Assembly (NCBI RefSeq): GCF_024399315.1
Contig: NZ_CP075170.1
Location: 4,932,259 to 4,996,258, forward strand
Reading direction: 5' to 3'
Length of the DNA stretch: 64,000 nucleotides
Source: Chryseobacterium sp. MA9
Lineage (GTDB): Bacteria > Bacteroidota > Bacteroidia > Flavobacteriales > Weeksellaceae
The notes under the pieces: generated by a model
The model's database searches: none
Told to the model about the DNA's origin: nothing
The model's input: only the letters and a program-made list of their open reading frames with translations
Shown here: positions 50,744 through 58,897 of the stretch, piece by piece
Position numbering within the stretch: position 1 is the first letter of the stretch
Layout of the letters: each line of letters begins with the position of its first letter
Made by a program: the position numbers and the translations under genes

Positions 50744-51252
50744 TAAAAATGGTGTTTATATTCTTCGAGGATGATTTTGAACCATTCGGTAAAGTTTTCA
50801 GGATGTTCGGAAATTTCTTTATCCAGATCTTCCATAGAAATGAATCTTACTTCTTCCACTTCTTCTTTATTTAAATTGAAATCAGCTTCGTGATTTCCCA
50901 CAAATACATGATCCAGCTCGTGCTCCCAAAGGCCGCTACCTACATCTGCTTTATAAATAAAATTGAATTTTTCCGAAAGTTCTGCCTCAATTCCGAGTTC
51001 TTCCTTTAATCTGCGTATTGCCCCTTCCTTATAAGTTTCACCATGTCTTGGGTGTGAGCACACAGCATTGGTCCATTGATTGGGAGAATGGTATTTTCCT
51101 GAAGCTCTTTTCTGAAGAAGCATTTCTCCTCTACTGTTGAACAGAAATACAGAAAAAGCACGGTGTAACAGGCCATTGATGTGAGCCTGCTGTTTTTCCA
51201 TCAGTCCTAAAACTTCATCTTCAGGATTTACTAAAACTACAAATTCTTCCAT
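50743..51252 (-). CDS. idi: Isopentenyl-diphosphate isomerase, type 1
   Basis: This 169-residue Nudix-fold enzyme interconverts IPP and DMAPP. The active-site cysteine is in NAVCSHPRHGE, the catalytic glutamate region in LWEHELDHVFVGNH, and the divalent metal histidines in HSIPNQW-type words (here HSPNQWTNAV). It lies upstream of the secreted protein and gcvT on one unit. Its -7 box TACATTTG (51258-51265) ends five bases before the ATG. Confidence 0.95.
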   Translation of the reverse strand: MEEFVVLVNPEDEVLGLMEKQQAHINGLLHRAFSVFLFNSRGEMLLQKRASGKYHSPNQWTNAVCSHPRHGETYKEGAIRRLKEELGIEAELSEKFNFIYKADVGSGLWEHELDHVFVGNHEADFNLNKEEVEEVRFISMEDLDKEISEHPENFTEWFKIILEEYKHHF

Positions 51253-51257
51253 TCCTA

Positions 51258-51265
51258 CAAATGTA
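51258..51265 (-). promoter_or_regulatory. -7 box directly before idi
   Basis: Minus-strand TACATTTG matches TAnnTTTG exactly and ends five bases before the ATG, implying a leaderless or nearly leaderless idi mRNA. No TTG at -33 is evident. Confidence 0.45.
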
Positions 51266-51569
51266 AGAGTAATAAATGTATTTTGGAAATTTTTAGATAA
51301 ACATCATGCTTTTTGTATAATGTTGAGAAGGCAGAGTATGTTTTCGGCAAATCTGCAAATTCACTTTGTCTTTTTTATCTGTTCTTTATTATATTACTCA
51401 TAAAAAGAAACATCAAAACGAAAAATTTTAACTATTTGTAATAAAATGATTAATAAAATATTGATATTATTCTTTAAATAATAGTTTTTGTAGTATATTT
51501 TTAACTTAAACTAAGATTAACGTGCCTGATAGTTGTAAAAACGCTAACTTTGTTACTTAATATTTAGTA
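51266..51569. other. Long AT-rich divergent intergenic region
   Basis: Apart from the two -7 boxes (51258 minus, 51545 plus), this gap holds no frame, hairpin or repeat that I can support. Its length may only reflect the divergence of idi and the HAD gene. Confidence 0.4.
51545..51552 (+). promoter_or_regulatory. -7 box of the HAD phosphatase gene
   Basis: TAACTTTG matches TAnnTTTG exactly, 17 bases before the ATG at 51570. Confidence 0.45.
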
Positions 51570-51980
51570 ATGGAATTAGAATACATTGAACACATTAGTC
51601 CTATTCTAAAGGATGGCGTAAAAAATTACTTAATAGATATCGACGGAACCATTACAGATGACGTTCCCAACGAAGAACCGGAAAGAATGGTTACCTGCGA
51701 ACCTTATCCTGATGCATTGGAAACTGTCAACAGATGGTATGATGAAGGGCATCAGATCTGCTTTTTTACTTCAAGAACCGAAAATCTGAAACAAATCACC
51801 ATAGACTGGCTGGATAAGCATGGCTTCAAATATCACAGCGTACTTTGCGGAAAACCAAGAGGGGGAAACTATCACTGGATAGATAATCACCTGGTAAGAG
51901 CTACAAGATATAAAGGAAGATTTACAGATTTGGTAGAAAAGCAAGTGACCATTGAAGTATTCAAAGAAGACGGCGAATAA
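51570..51980 (+). CDS. Small HAD-fold phosphatase
   Basis: This 136-residue protein has the HAD motif I YLIDIDGTITDD (nucleophile Asp), motif II CFFTSRTEN, a motif III-like KPRGGNYHW, and motif IV WIDNHLVR. It has no cap domain, the compact form common in Flavobacteriia. It is often annotated phosphoheptose isomerase-associated or LNS2-like without proof. The substrate cannot be assigned. A weak AT-rich inverted repeat separates it from serA. Confidence 0.83.
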   Translation: MELEYIEHISPILKDGVKNYLIDIDGTITDDVPNEEPERMVTCEPYPDALETVNRWYDEGHQICFFTSRTENLKQITIDWLDKHGFKYHSVLCGKPRGGNYHWIDNHLVRATRYKGRFTDLVEKQVTIEVFKEDGE

Positions 51981-51991
51981 AAATATAATTC

Positions 51992-52041
51992 AAAGATTTA
52001 AAGATTAAATGTGAACCAGTTCCTTTAATTTTTAAATCTTT
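51992..52041 (+). terminator. AT-rich inverted repeat between the HAD gene and serA
   Basis: AAAGATTTAAAGATTAAA pairs with TTTAATTTTTAAATCTTT over eighteen positions with one G-U, around a 14-base loop, followed by CATTTTTTAA. It may act as a terminator or be a dispersed repeat. Confidence 0.6.
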
Positions 52042-52066
52042 CATTTTTTAATATACTTGATATTTT

Positions 52067-53026
52067 ATGAAAGTTTTAGCAAACGACGGCCTGGATCAAT
52101 CTGGAATAGATGCATTGACAGAAAAAGGCTTTGAAGTGATTACTACAAAAGTTCCACAGGAATTTTTGGTAGATTATATTAACGAGCACAAGATCCGTAC
52201 TCTATTGGTGAGAAGTGCTACACAGGTAAGAAAAGATATTATTGACGGATGCCCATCTATCGACATTATTGGCAGAGGTGGAGTAGGTATGGATAATATT
52301 GATGTAGACTATGCAAGAGAAAAAGGGATACATGTGATCAATACGCCTTCAGCTTCTTCGGAATCAGTGGCTGAACTTGTTTTTGCCCATTTATTTTCCG
52401 GAGCAAGATTTCTTCAGGATTCCAACAGAAAAATGCCTTTGGTAGGAGATACTGAATTCGGAAGTCTTAAAAAAGCATATGCTGCCGGTATCGAACTGAG
52501 AGGAAAGACTATTGGTATCGTAGGAATGGGAAGAATCGGTCAGGAAGTGGCAAGAATTGCTTTAGGACTTGGGATGAGAGTGGTTGCGGCTGATAATAAT
52601 GTAGGAAAAGCCAGCATCAAAGTAAAGTTTTATAACAACCAGTTTATCAATGTTGATATAGAAACAGAACCATTACAGGAGGTTTTAAAACATTCAGACT
52701 TTATTACGCTGCATGTTCCGGCTCAGAAAGACGGCTATATGATTGGCAAGAATGAATTTGAAATAATGAAGGACGGAGTAGCTGTTGTCAACTGTTCCAG
52801 AGGGGGAGTTATTGATGAAGCAGCGCTGATTCAGGCATTGGATTCCGGTAAAGTAAGATTTGCAGGATTAGATGTTTTCATTAATGAGCCAACACCTTCT
52901 AAAGAAATCCTTAATCACTCTAAAATCTCCCTTACTCCTCACACGGGAGCTTCTACTCTTGAAGCACAGGACAGAATAGGACTTTCCCTTGCTGAGCAGA
53001 TTTCAAGTATTTTACAGATTCAATAA
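52067..53026 (+). CDS. serA: D-3-phosphoglycerate dehydrogenase
   Basis: This 319-residue D-isomer-specific 2-hydroxyacid dehydrogenase oxidises 3-phosphoglycerate in serine synthesis. The NAD site GIVGMGRIGQEVARIALG is at about residues 148-165, followed by VVNCSRGGVIDEAAL and TPHTGASTLEAQ with the catalytic His. It lacks the C-terminal ACT domain, so serine feedback of the classic kind is not expected. serC is not adjacent. Confidence 0.9.
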   Translation: MKVLANDGLDQSGIDALTEKGFEVITTKVPQEFLVDYINEHKIRTLLVRSATQVRKDIIDGCPSIDIIGRGGVGMDNIDVDYAREKGIHVINTPSASSESVAELVFAHLFSGARFLQDSNRKMPLVGDTEFGSLKKAYAAGIELRGKTIGIVGMGRIGQEVARIALGLGMRVVAADNNVGKASIKVKFYNNQFINVDIETEPLQEVLKHSDFITLHVPAQKDGYMIGKNEFEIMKDGVAVVNCSRGGVIDEAALIQALDSGKVRFAGLDVFINEPTPSKEILNHSKISLTPHTGASTLEAQDRIGLSLAEQISSILQIQ

Positions 53027-53042
53027 TCTGGAATGATATAGC

Positions 53043-53068
53043 AAAAGCACCTCCATGGAGGTGCTTTT
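53043..53068. terminator. Bidirectional terminator between serA and mscL
   Basis: AAAAGCACCT and AGGTGCTTTT flank CCATGG; the whole 26-base element is a perfect palindrome and works on both strands. Confidence 0.92.
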
Positions 53069-53097
53069 ACTTTGTAGATTGTTATCAGGTTTACTGA

Positions 53098-53475
53098 TTA
53101 TATATTTTTGCTTTTCAACAAATCTCTGATCTCTGTCAGTAATTTTTGATCATCTGTAGGTCCTGCAGGAGCCGGAGCCTCTTTTTTGTTGACTTTATTG
53201 GCTAATTTGATGATCCAGAAAAGAACCATAGCGATACAAAGGAAGCTGATTACGGCTGAAAGAAAGTTTCCATAAGCCACACCATTCCATGTAAGTTTTG
53301 AAATATTTTCTGCACCTGCTGCTTTTAATGCCGGATTGAGTATCAGAGGTGTGATTACATCTTCCACTAAAGACGAAACAATTTTACCAAAAGCCGCACC
53401 AATGATCACACCTACAGCCAAATCGAGAACATTCCCCTTAAAGGCAAATTCTTTAAATTCTTTTACAAATCCCAT
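53098..53475 (-). CDS. mscL: Large-conductance mechanosensitive channel
   Basis: This 125-residue channel opens in response to membrane tension during hypo-osmotic shock. The N-terminal FKEFAFKGNVLDLAVGVIIGAAFGKIVSSLVEDVITPLI is the conserved N-terminal helix and pore helix M1. A periplasmic loop and M2 follow, and the C-terminal helix contains LLTEIRDLLK. It is transcribed alone. Confidence 0.96.
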   Translation of the reverse strand: MGFVKEFKEFAFKGNVLDLAVGVIIGAAFGKIVSSLVEDVITPLILNPALKAAGAENISKLTWNGVAYGNFLSAVISFLCIAMVLFWIIKLANKVNKKEAPAPAGPTDDQKLLTEIRDLLKSKNI

Positions 53476-53720
53476 AATTTATATTTTTTTAATTAGTATA
53501 TACACAAAAATATAATTTAAAAATGTAAAAAACACTAATTTTTATAGTTTTTTATTCCCAAAACATTGAATTTTATGATGAATTCTTAGAATTTGTTTTA
53601 ATGAATATTTCAGCTTTTTACAGATCCTTTACTTCATTAATGAGGTCTCATTATTTTTGTTATTGACGTGGTATCATAATGAAAAATCTTTTGTAATTTG
53701 CTTAAAAGTTTGTTTTACCT

Positions 53721-55238
53721 ATGAAAATTTTTACCGCAGAGCAGATACGCAGCTGGGATCAGTTTACGATTTCCCACGAGCCGGTTTCATCCATACAATT
53801 GATGGAAAGAGCTTCGATGGCAGTGGCACACTGGATTTCGGAACATTGTAAAAATCATAAAAAACTGGCTGTATTTTGTGGTAACGGAAACAATGGAGGA
53901 GATGGATTGGCAGTAGCAAGAATACTGTACCTAAAGGGCTTTGATGTAGATGTATTTGTAGGTGATTCCAAACGGAAATTTTCGGAAGATGCTTTGGTGA
54001 ACCTGAAAAGGCTTCGTGATATGTCAGGAATTTCGGTCAGAAAATTTGATCAGATTGAACATTATAATTTTGATGATAAAACAATCATTATTGATGCCCT
54101 TTTCGGAACGGGTTTATCCAGACCATTGGAAGGTGAGTACAAAGAGATTGTTGAACAGTTGAACACCCGAAAGAATATTAAAATATCCATTGATATTCCT
54201 TCCGGATTGCCTGCAGATGAAATCTTCGACAATGCTTCCGTTATTCTGAAGTCTGATTATACCTTGACTTTTCAATGCTGGAAAAGAACTTTTCTCCACC
54301 CTGAAACAGGAAAGTATACCGGAAAAGTAGAAGTGCTGGATATTGATTTAAGCAATACCTATGCTGATACAGCTGCTACGGAATACTTTGTTATTGATGA
54401 TCAGTTGATAGAATCATTATTCATGCCCAGACAGGAGTTTTCTCATAAAGGCAGCTATAGTAATGCCATCATCATAGGAGGAAGTTATGGGAAAATTGGA
54501 GCTGCTGTTCTGGCTACACAATCCGCCTTAAAAACCGGAGCTGGCCTGACGTTCACTCTGGCACCGGAATGTGGGTATGAGATACTGCAGACCTCATGCC
54601 CAGAAGCTATGTTTATAGCAGGAGGAAAGCAGTTTGTTACAAACTTTGAGGTAGATAAAGACTTTACCTGTGGCATAGGGCCTGGACTGGGAACTCATTC
54701 AGATACTGAGAAAAGGTTTCTGGATTTTCTGAAAAACTTTACAAGCCCACTCATTCTTGACGCTGATGCATTGAATATTATATCTAAAAAATTAGGAAAT
54801 TTAAAATTAATACCCAAAAAATCAATCATTACTCCTCATCCGAAAGAGTTTGAAAGGCTTTTCGGAAGTACGGAAAATTCTTTTAAAAGACTAGAATTGG
54901 CCAGAGAAAAAGCAAAAGAATATAGTATTTATATCGTACTGAAAGATCATCATACACAAATTATTACTCCGGAAGGAAATGTATTTTACAATATAACCGG
55001 GAATGCAGGTCTTGCGAAAGGAGGCAGTGGAGATATCCTTACCGGAATTCTGACATCACTTTTAGCGCAGGGATATTCTGAAGAAGTAACCTGTATGTTG
55101 GGGGTGTGGCTTCACGGAAGATCGGCTGATCTTGCTTCAGAAAGGTATTCAATGGAAGCTATGCTTCCTACGGATGTTATTGGTGAATTCGGAAATGTTT
55201 TTGAAGAGCTGAACAGGAAAGTTGCGAGGAGCTTGTAA
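53721..55238 (+). CDS. nnr: Bifunctional NAD(P)H-hydrate epimerase/dehydratase
   Basis: This 505-residue protein repairs hydrated NAD(P)H. The N-terminal YjeF epimerase domain (residues 1-215) has FCGNGNNGGDGLAVARIL, and the C-terminal ADP-dependent dehydratase domain (about 230-500) has GGSYGKIGAAVLA, the LDADALNII segment and NITGNAGLAKGGSGDILTGIL with the ADP-binding residues. Both active sites look intact. It has no operon partner. Confidence 0.95.
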   Translation: MKIFTAEQIRSWDQFTISHEPVSSIQLMERASMAVAHWISEHCKNHKKLAVFCGNGNNGGDGLAVARILYLKGFDVDVFVGDSKRKFSEDALVNLKRLRDMSGISVRKFDQIEHYNFDDKTIIIDALFGTGLSRPLEGEYKEIVEQLNTRKNIKISIDIPSGLPADEIFDNASVILKSDYTLTFQCWKRTFLHPETGKYTGKVEVLDIDLSNTYADTAATEYFVIDDQLIESLFMPRQEFSHKGSYSNAIIIGGSYGKIGAAVLATQSALKTGAGLTFTLAPECGYEILQTSCPEAMFIAGGKQFVTNFEVDKDFTCGIGPGLGTHSDTEKRFLDFLKNFTSPLILDADALNIISKKLGNLKLIPKKSIITPHPKEFERLFGSTENSFKRLELAREKAKEYSIYIVLKDHHTQIITPEGNVFYNITGNAGLAKGGSGDILTGILTSLLAQGYSEEVTCMLGVWLHGRSADLASERYSMEAMLPTDVIGEFGNVFEELNRKVARSL

Positions 55239-55281
55239 TAGAACAAATGGACTGAATGGCTTTTTAAAATAAATTGAAAAG

Positions 55282-55320
55282 AAAAAGGCAAATTTGTACC
55301 GCTACAGATTTGCCTTTTTT
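55282..55320 (+). terminator. Terminator between nnr and lgt
   Basis: AAAAAGGCAAAT and ATTTGCCTTTTT form a twelve-pair stem around a 14-base loop. It serves nnr and, with its A run, possibly lgt on the other strand. Confidence 0.88.
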
Positions 55321-55355
55321 ATCTTAAAACCGGAGTTTTTCAATTTACAGTGTGC

Positions 55356-56639
55356 TTACGCTTTTTCAATGTATTCAGGTTTCTCGTTTTCTTCCGGAGT
55401 TATCTTAAACTTCTTAGAAACGATCATGATAATAACTCCCGCGATCATAAACGGAATAGAAAGTACCTGGCCTGTATTCAGACCACCAATCTGAATGAAT
55501 TCGTCACCTTGCGGCTCTTTAAGAAACTCAACAAAGAATCTGATGGCCCAGAGGATAATAAAGAACAAACCGAACAACCATCCTTGCTGATATTTTTTAT
55601 CTGTTTTTCTATATAGTATCCATAATAAAATGAAAAGAAGAACGTACCCTACAGCTTCAAATAGCTGGCTTGGGTAACGGGGTACGGTAAGACCATATTC
55701 GCTGCTTTGCTGTGGAAAAAGCAAAGCGAAAGGAGAGTTTGGATCTGCAGGTTTACCAACGATTTCAGAATTGAAAAAGTTCCCCATTCTTACAAAAGCA
55801 CCTCCTAAAGCTACTACAATACCTAATCTGTCATAAACCCAGAATGGATTTTTTTTGATGATCTTAAATGAATAATAAAGTGTAGTGAAAATCAAAGCGA
55901 TAGTAGCACCGTGACTTGCCAGTCCTGAAAATCCTGTGAATTTAAAACCATTTTTTGTGCTTATGGGTAAAAATACACTCCAGAAATCCTCTTTAAATAA
56001 TTCCGGCTGATAAAAAATAACATGTCCTAGTCTTGCCCCAAGAATCGTCCCAATTAATGTCCATGTGAAAAGAGGTTCCAGATATCTTTGGTTAATATTA
56101 TCAATCTTAAAGATTCTGGTCATTAAAACATATCCGAAACCAAATGCAAATACAAACATCAAACTATAAAAGTGAAGAGTAAATGATCCGATATGCAGGC
56201 CTTTTGAAGGATCCCATATTTTAAATGGAGTTTCAAGTTCTACTTTATCAGAATCTGTGATAGGTTTTGCAGATTTTACTGCATATTTGAACGTTGTAAC
56301 ATTTTCTTGAGTAGCAGGGACATTGATCAGCTTAAAGTGTTTATCAAAAAACTGATATTTGGAATCCTTGAATCTTGTCAATGCTGAAACGGCATAATTA
56401 TAATAAGCAGGCTCAAGGCTTGATCCGTTCAGGATAACCACAACATTATTATTAATGGCTCTGTCCGGAAAAGCACTCAGGTCTCCCATCTCTGTGGTAG
56501 AATAGATTTTTACAGGAATATTGCTTCCGTTGATATCTAAAGTTCCGTCAGATAAACCTCCAGGGTATTCCTGTGCGAAAAGAAGCTGCGTTGTGAACGC
56601 CAACAGCACAAGATAAATTCTGAAAAAAATAGTATTCAT
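55356..56639 (-). CDS. lgt: Prolipoprotein diacylglyceryl transferase with extracytoplasmic N-terminal domain
   Basis: This 427-residue protein is about 130 residues longer than a typical Lgt. A signal peptide or first helix (residues 5-22) is followed by an extra domain (about 23-148) with predicted beta strands, and then the Lgt core with seven helices (LHIGSFTLHFYSLMF onward). The core has ASHGATIA with the His near residue 243 and GGAFVRMGNFFNSEIVG with Arg284. It transfers diacylglycerol to the lipobox cysteine of the several lipoproteins in this window. yidD precedes it by 23 bases. Confidence 0.93.
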   Translation of the reverse strand: MNTIFFRIYLVLLAFTTQLLFAQEYPGGLSDGTLDINGSNIPVKIYSTTEMGDLSAFPDRAINNNVVVILNGSSLEPAYYNYAVSALTRFKDSKYQFFDKHFKLINVPATQENVTTFKYAVKSAKPITDSDKVELETPFKIWDPSKGLHIGSFTLHFYSLMFVFAFGFGYVLMTRIFKIDNINQRYLEPLFTWTLIGTILGARLGHVIFYQPELFKEDFWSVFLPISTKNGFKFTGFSGLASHGATIALIFTTLYYSFKIIKKNPFWVYDRLGIVVALGGAFVRMGNFFNSEIVGKPADPNSPFALLFPQQSSEYGLTVPRYPSQLFEAVGYVLLFILLWILYRKTDKKYQQGWLFGLFFIILWAIRFFVEFLKEPQGDEFIQIGGLNTGQVLSIPFMIAGVIIMIVSKKFKITPEENEKPEYIEKA

Positions 56640-56662
56640 TTTCTATTGATTTAATAGTTTGA

Positions 56663-56914
56663 TTATTGACATTTATGTTTGGGTGGAACGGGATCATAAC
56701 TGCTGCCTCCCCATGGATGGCATCTTAAAATTCTTTTAAATCCCAGCCAGAAACCTTTAAAGATCCCGTGAACCCGAAGAGACTCAATCATATAATGAGA
56801 ACAGGTAGGTTCGTAGCGGCAGTTTTTGGGAAGTAAGGGCGAGATGAACCATTGGTAAAATTTTATCAAAATTACCAGCGGAAATGTAATGATTTTATTG
56901 AATGTAAGTTTCAA
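56663..56914 (-). CDS. yidD: Membrane protein insertion efficiency factor
   Basis: This 83-residue protein is a typical YidD: LVILIKFYQWFISPLLPKNC, then CRYEPTCSHYMIESLRVHG and FWLGFKRILRCHPWGGSSYDPVP. It helps YidC insert membrane proteins. It is located 23 bases upstream of lgt, so the two are co-transcribed. Confidence 0.95.
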   Translation of the reverse strand: MKLTFNKIITFPLVILIKFYQWFISPLLPKNCRYEPTCSHYMIESLRVHGIFKGFWLGFKRILRCHPWGGSSYDPVPPKHKCQ

Positions 56915-57016
56915 AACAATGCAAAAATAGGGTAAAAAAATGAAAATTAGTTTAATTTTGTTATAAGTTTCGGAGATCGAAAATCCGGAACATTGATCTT
57001 AAAAAATAGAATTACT

Positions 57017-58294
57017 TTGAATCAAAATATTCCATTAGCTGAAAAATTAAGACCCAAAACCCTGAACGATGTATTGGGGCAGGAACACCTTACCGGCGAT
57101 AAAGGAACAATCAGAAAAATGATTGAAAATAACACCCTGAATTCGCTGATTCTTTGGGGGCCTCCCGGAACCGGGAAAACAACATTGGCTGAAATTATTT
57201 CAGAACAGTCAGGAAGAAAATTCTATAAACTCTCTGCGGTTTCTTCCGGAGTAAAAGATGTTCGTGACGTCATTGATGATGCCAAAAAACAGAACCTGTT
57301 TTCAGGAAAATCACCTATATTATTTATTGATGAGATTCACCGTTTCAATAAATCCCAACAGGATTCATTGCTGCATGCAGTAGAAAAAGGCTGGATTGTA
57401 CTAATAGGAGCGACTACAGAAAATCCAAGTTTTGAAGTGGTTTCAGCTTTGCTTTCAAGAAGTCAGGTCTATATTTTAAAAGCTTTAAGTTATGAAAAGC
57501 TTGAAGAGTTGATTGATATTGCTTCTGAAAGATATAATAAAGATGAAGGGACTGATTTTAAAATCTTTGAAAAAGAAGCTTTTATTCAATATTCAGGTGG
57601 TGATGCTAGGAAATTAATCAATTCTGTAGAATTGGTTTTGAATCAATATAAAAACTCCGGTACAACGGAAATCATTAATTCCGATGTTCTTGAAGTTCTT
57701 CAGGAAACAATGGCGCTGTATGATAAAAACGGCGAGCAGCATTATGATATTATTTCAGCCTTTATCAAATCAATGCGTGGTGGTGATCCTAATGGAGCTG
57801 TTTATTGGCTGGCAAGGATGATTGCCGGAGGAGAAGATATTAAGTTTATTGCCCGTAGAATGCTTATTCTGGCTGCTGAGGATGTAGGACTGGCTAATCC
57901 GAATGCGCTGGTGGTTGCTAATAATTGTTTTCAGGCAATCAATGTGATCGGGAATCCTGAAGCGAGAATTATATTAAGTGAAACAGCCGTATATCTTGCG
58001 GTTTCTCCTAAAAGTAATTCTGCTTATATGGCCATTAATGGAGCGCTGGCTTTGGTGAAGCAAACCGGAAATCTGCCGGTCCCGCTTCATTTGAGAAATG
58101 CTCCTACAAAACTGATGAAAGATCTGGACTATGGAAAAGAATATAAATATGCACATTCTTATGAAGGAAATTTTGTAGAACAGGACTTTCTTCCTGAAGA
58201 AATAAGAGATGCAAAATTGTATGAGCCCGGTAATAATTCTACGGAAAAGAAGATATATGAGGAGCTTAAGAAAAAATGGAACAATAAATATTAA
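57017..58294 (+). CDS. rarA: Replication-associated recombination protein A (MgsA-type AAA+ ATPase)
   Basis: This protein of about 425 residues is an AAA+ ATPase acting at stalled replication forks. Walker A is GPPGTGKTT and Walker B LFIDEIHRF, with LIGATTENPS as sensor. The C-terminal MgsA tetramerisation domain has SAFIKSMRGGDPNGAVYWLARMIAGGED. I place the start at the TTG at 57017 (MNQNIPLAEKLRPKTLNDVLG), which agrees with family N-termini; an in-frame TTG at 56993 would add eight residues. No ATG is available. Confidence 0.93.
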   Translation: MNQNIPLAEKLRPKTLNDVLGQEHLTGDKGTIRKMIENNTLNSLILWGPPGTGKTTLAEIISEQSGRKFYKLSAVSSGVKDVRDVIDDAKKQNLFSGKSPILFIDEIHRFNKSQQDSLLHAVEKGWIVLIGATTENPSFEVVSALLSRSQVYILKALSYEKLEELIDIASERYNKDEGTDFKIFEKEAFIQYSGGDARKLINSVELVLNQYKNSGTTEIINSDVLEVLQETMALYDKNGEQHYDIISAFIKSMRGGDPNGAVYWLARMIAGGEDIKFIARRMLILAAEDVGLANPNALVVANNCFQAINVIGNPEARIILSETAVYLAVSPKSNSAYMAINGALALVKQTGNLPVPLHLRNAPTKLMKDLDYGKEYKYAHSYEGNFVEQDFLPEEIRDAKLYEPGNNSTEKKIYEELKKKWNNKY

Positions 58295-58298
58295 AAAT

Positions 58299-58333
58299 AA
58301 AGAAGGATGCTAAAAAATGGCATCCTTCTTTTA
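58299..58333. terminator. Bidirectional terminator after rarA and the small secreted protein
   Basis: AAAGAAGGATGC pairs with GCATCCTTCTTT around a nine-base loop, with T on the plus strand and A on the minus strand side. Confidence 0.88.
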
Positions 58334-58344
58334 TTGTATTCAAT

Positions 58345-58782
58345 TTACTCGGTAGTATAGATAAATAATGTTTTCTTACCGTTGTAATCTTTTGTTTCTG
58401 CTTTTTTCTTGATCTCAGGATAGATCATTGTGCTGGTATCTGTAAATTCATAGCCTTCAATAAATACCGGATTGTCTGCCGGGATATTATATTGTGCATT
58501 CATATTGGATAATGACATTCTGTCAAATATATTTTCTCCGTTTTTGAATTTGTATTCAGTCACCCCTTTTGTAAAAACTGAACTGTATTTTTTTAAACTT
58601 TGGGGAAGACTTGCCGGGGTATTGTATACTTTAGAAACCTGCAATACGTTCTTTTTCGCATTGAACAATTCTACTGTTCCGATAGCGTTGTCAGCAACTG
58701 CAAACTTCACAGCAGGATTTTTTTGCTGTGCAGATAAAGTAGCAGAAGATAGTATTAAAAAAGAATAGAGTAATTTTTTCAT
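58345..58782 (-). CDS. Small secreted protein of unknown function
   Basis: This 145-residue protein has a signal peptide (cleavage near SAQ, residue 18-19) and a mature part without a recognised domain, with alternating beta and polar stretches and no cysteines. Function unknown. It converges with rarA and is followed by a shared terminator. Confidence 0.6.
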   Translation of the reverse strand: MKKLLYSFLILSSATLSAQQKNPAVKFAVADNAIGTVELFNAKKNVLQVSKVYNTPASLPQSLKKYSSVFTKGVTEYKFKNGENIFDRMSLSNMNAQYNIPADNPVFIEGYEFTDTSTMIYPEIKKKAETKDYNGKKTLFIYTTE

Positions 58783-58897
58783 AATCAGAATATGTAACTG
58801 TTAAAAACGTGATAAATATAGTTATTTTTTATAAAATGTGAATGAAATCTTAAATTGTTTTACATTTTATTTATAATAAAAACTTTTATCTTGATTA

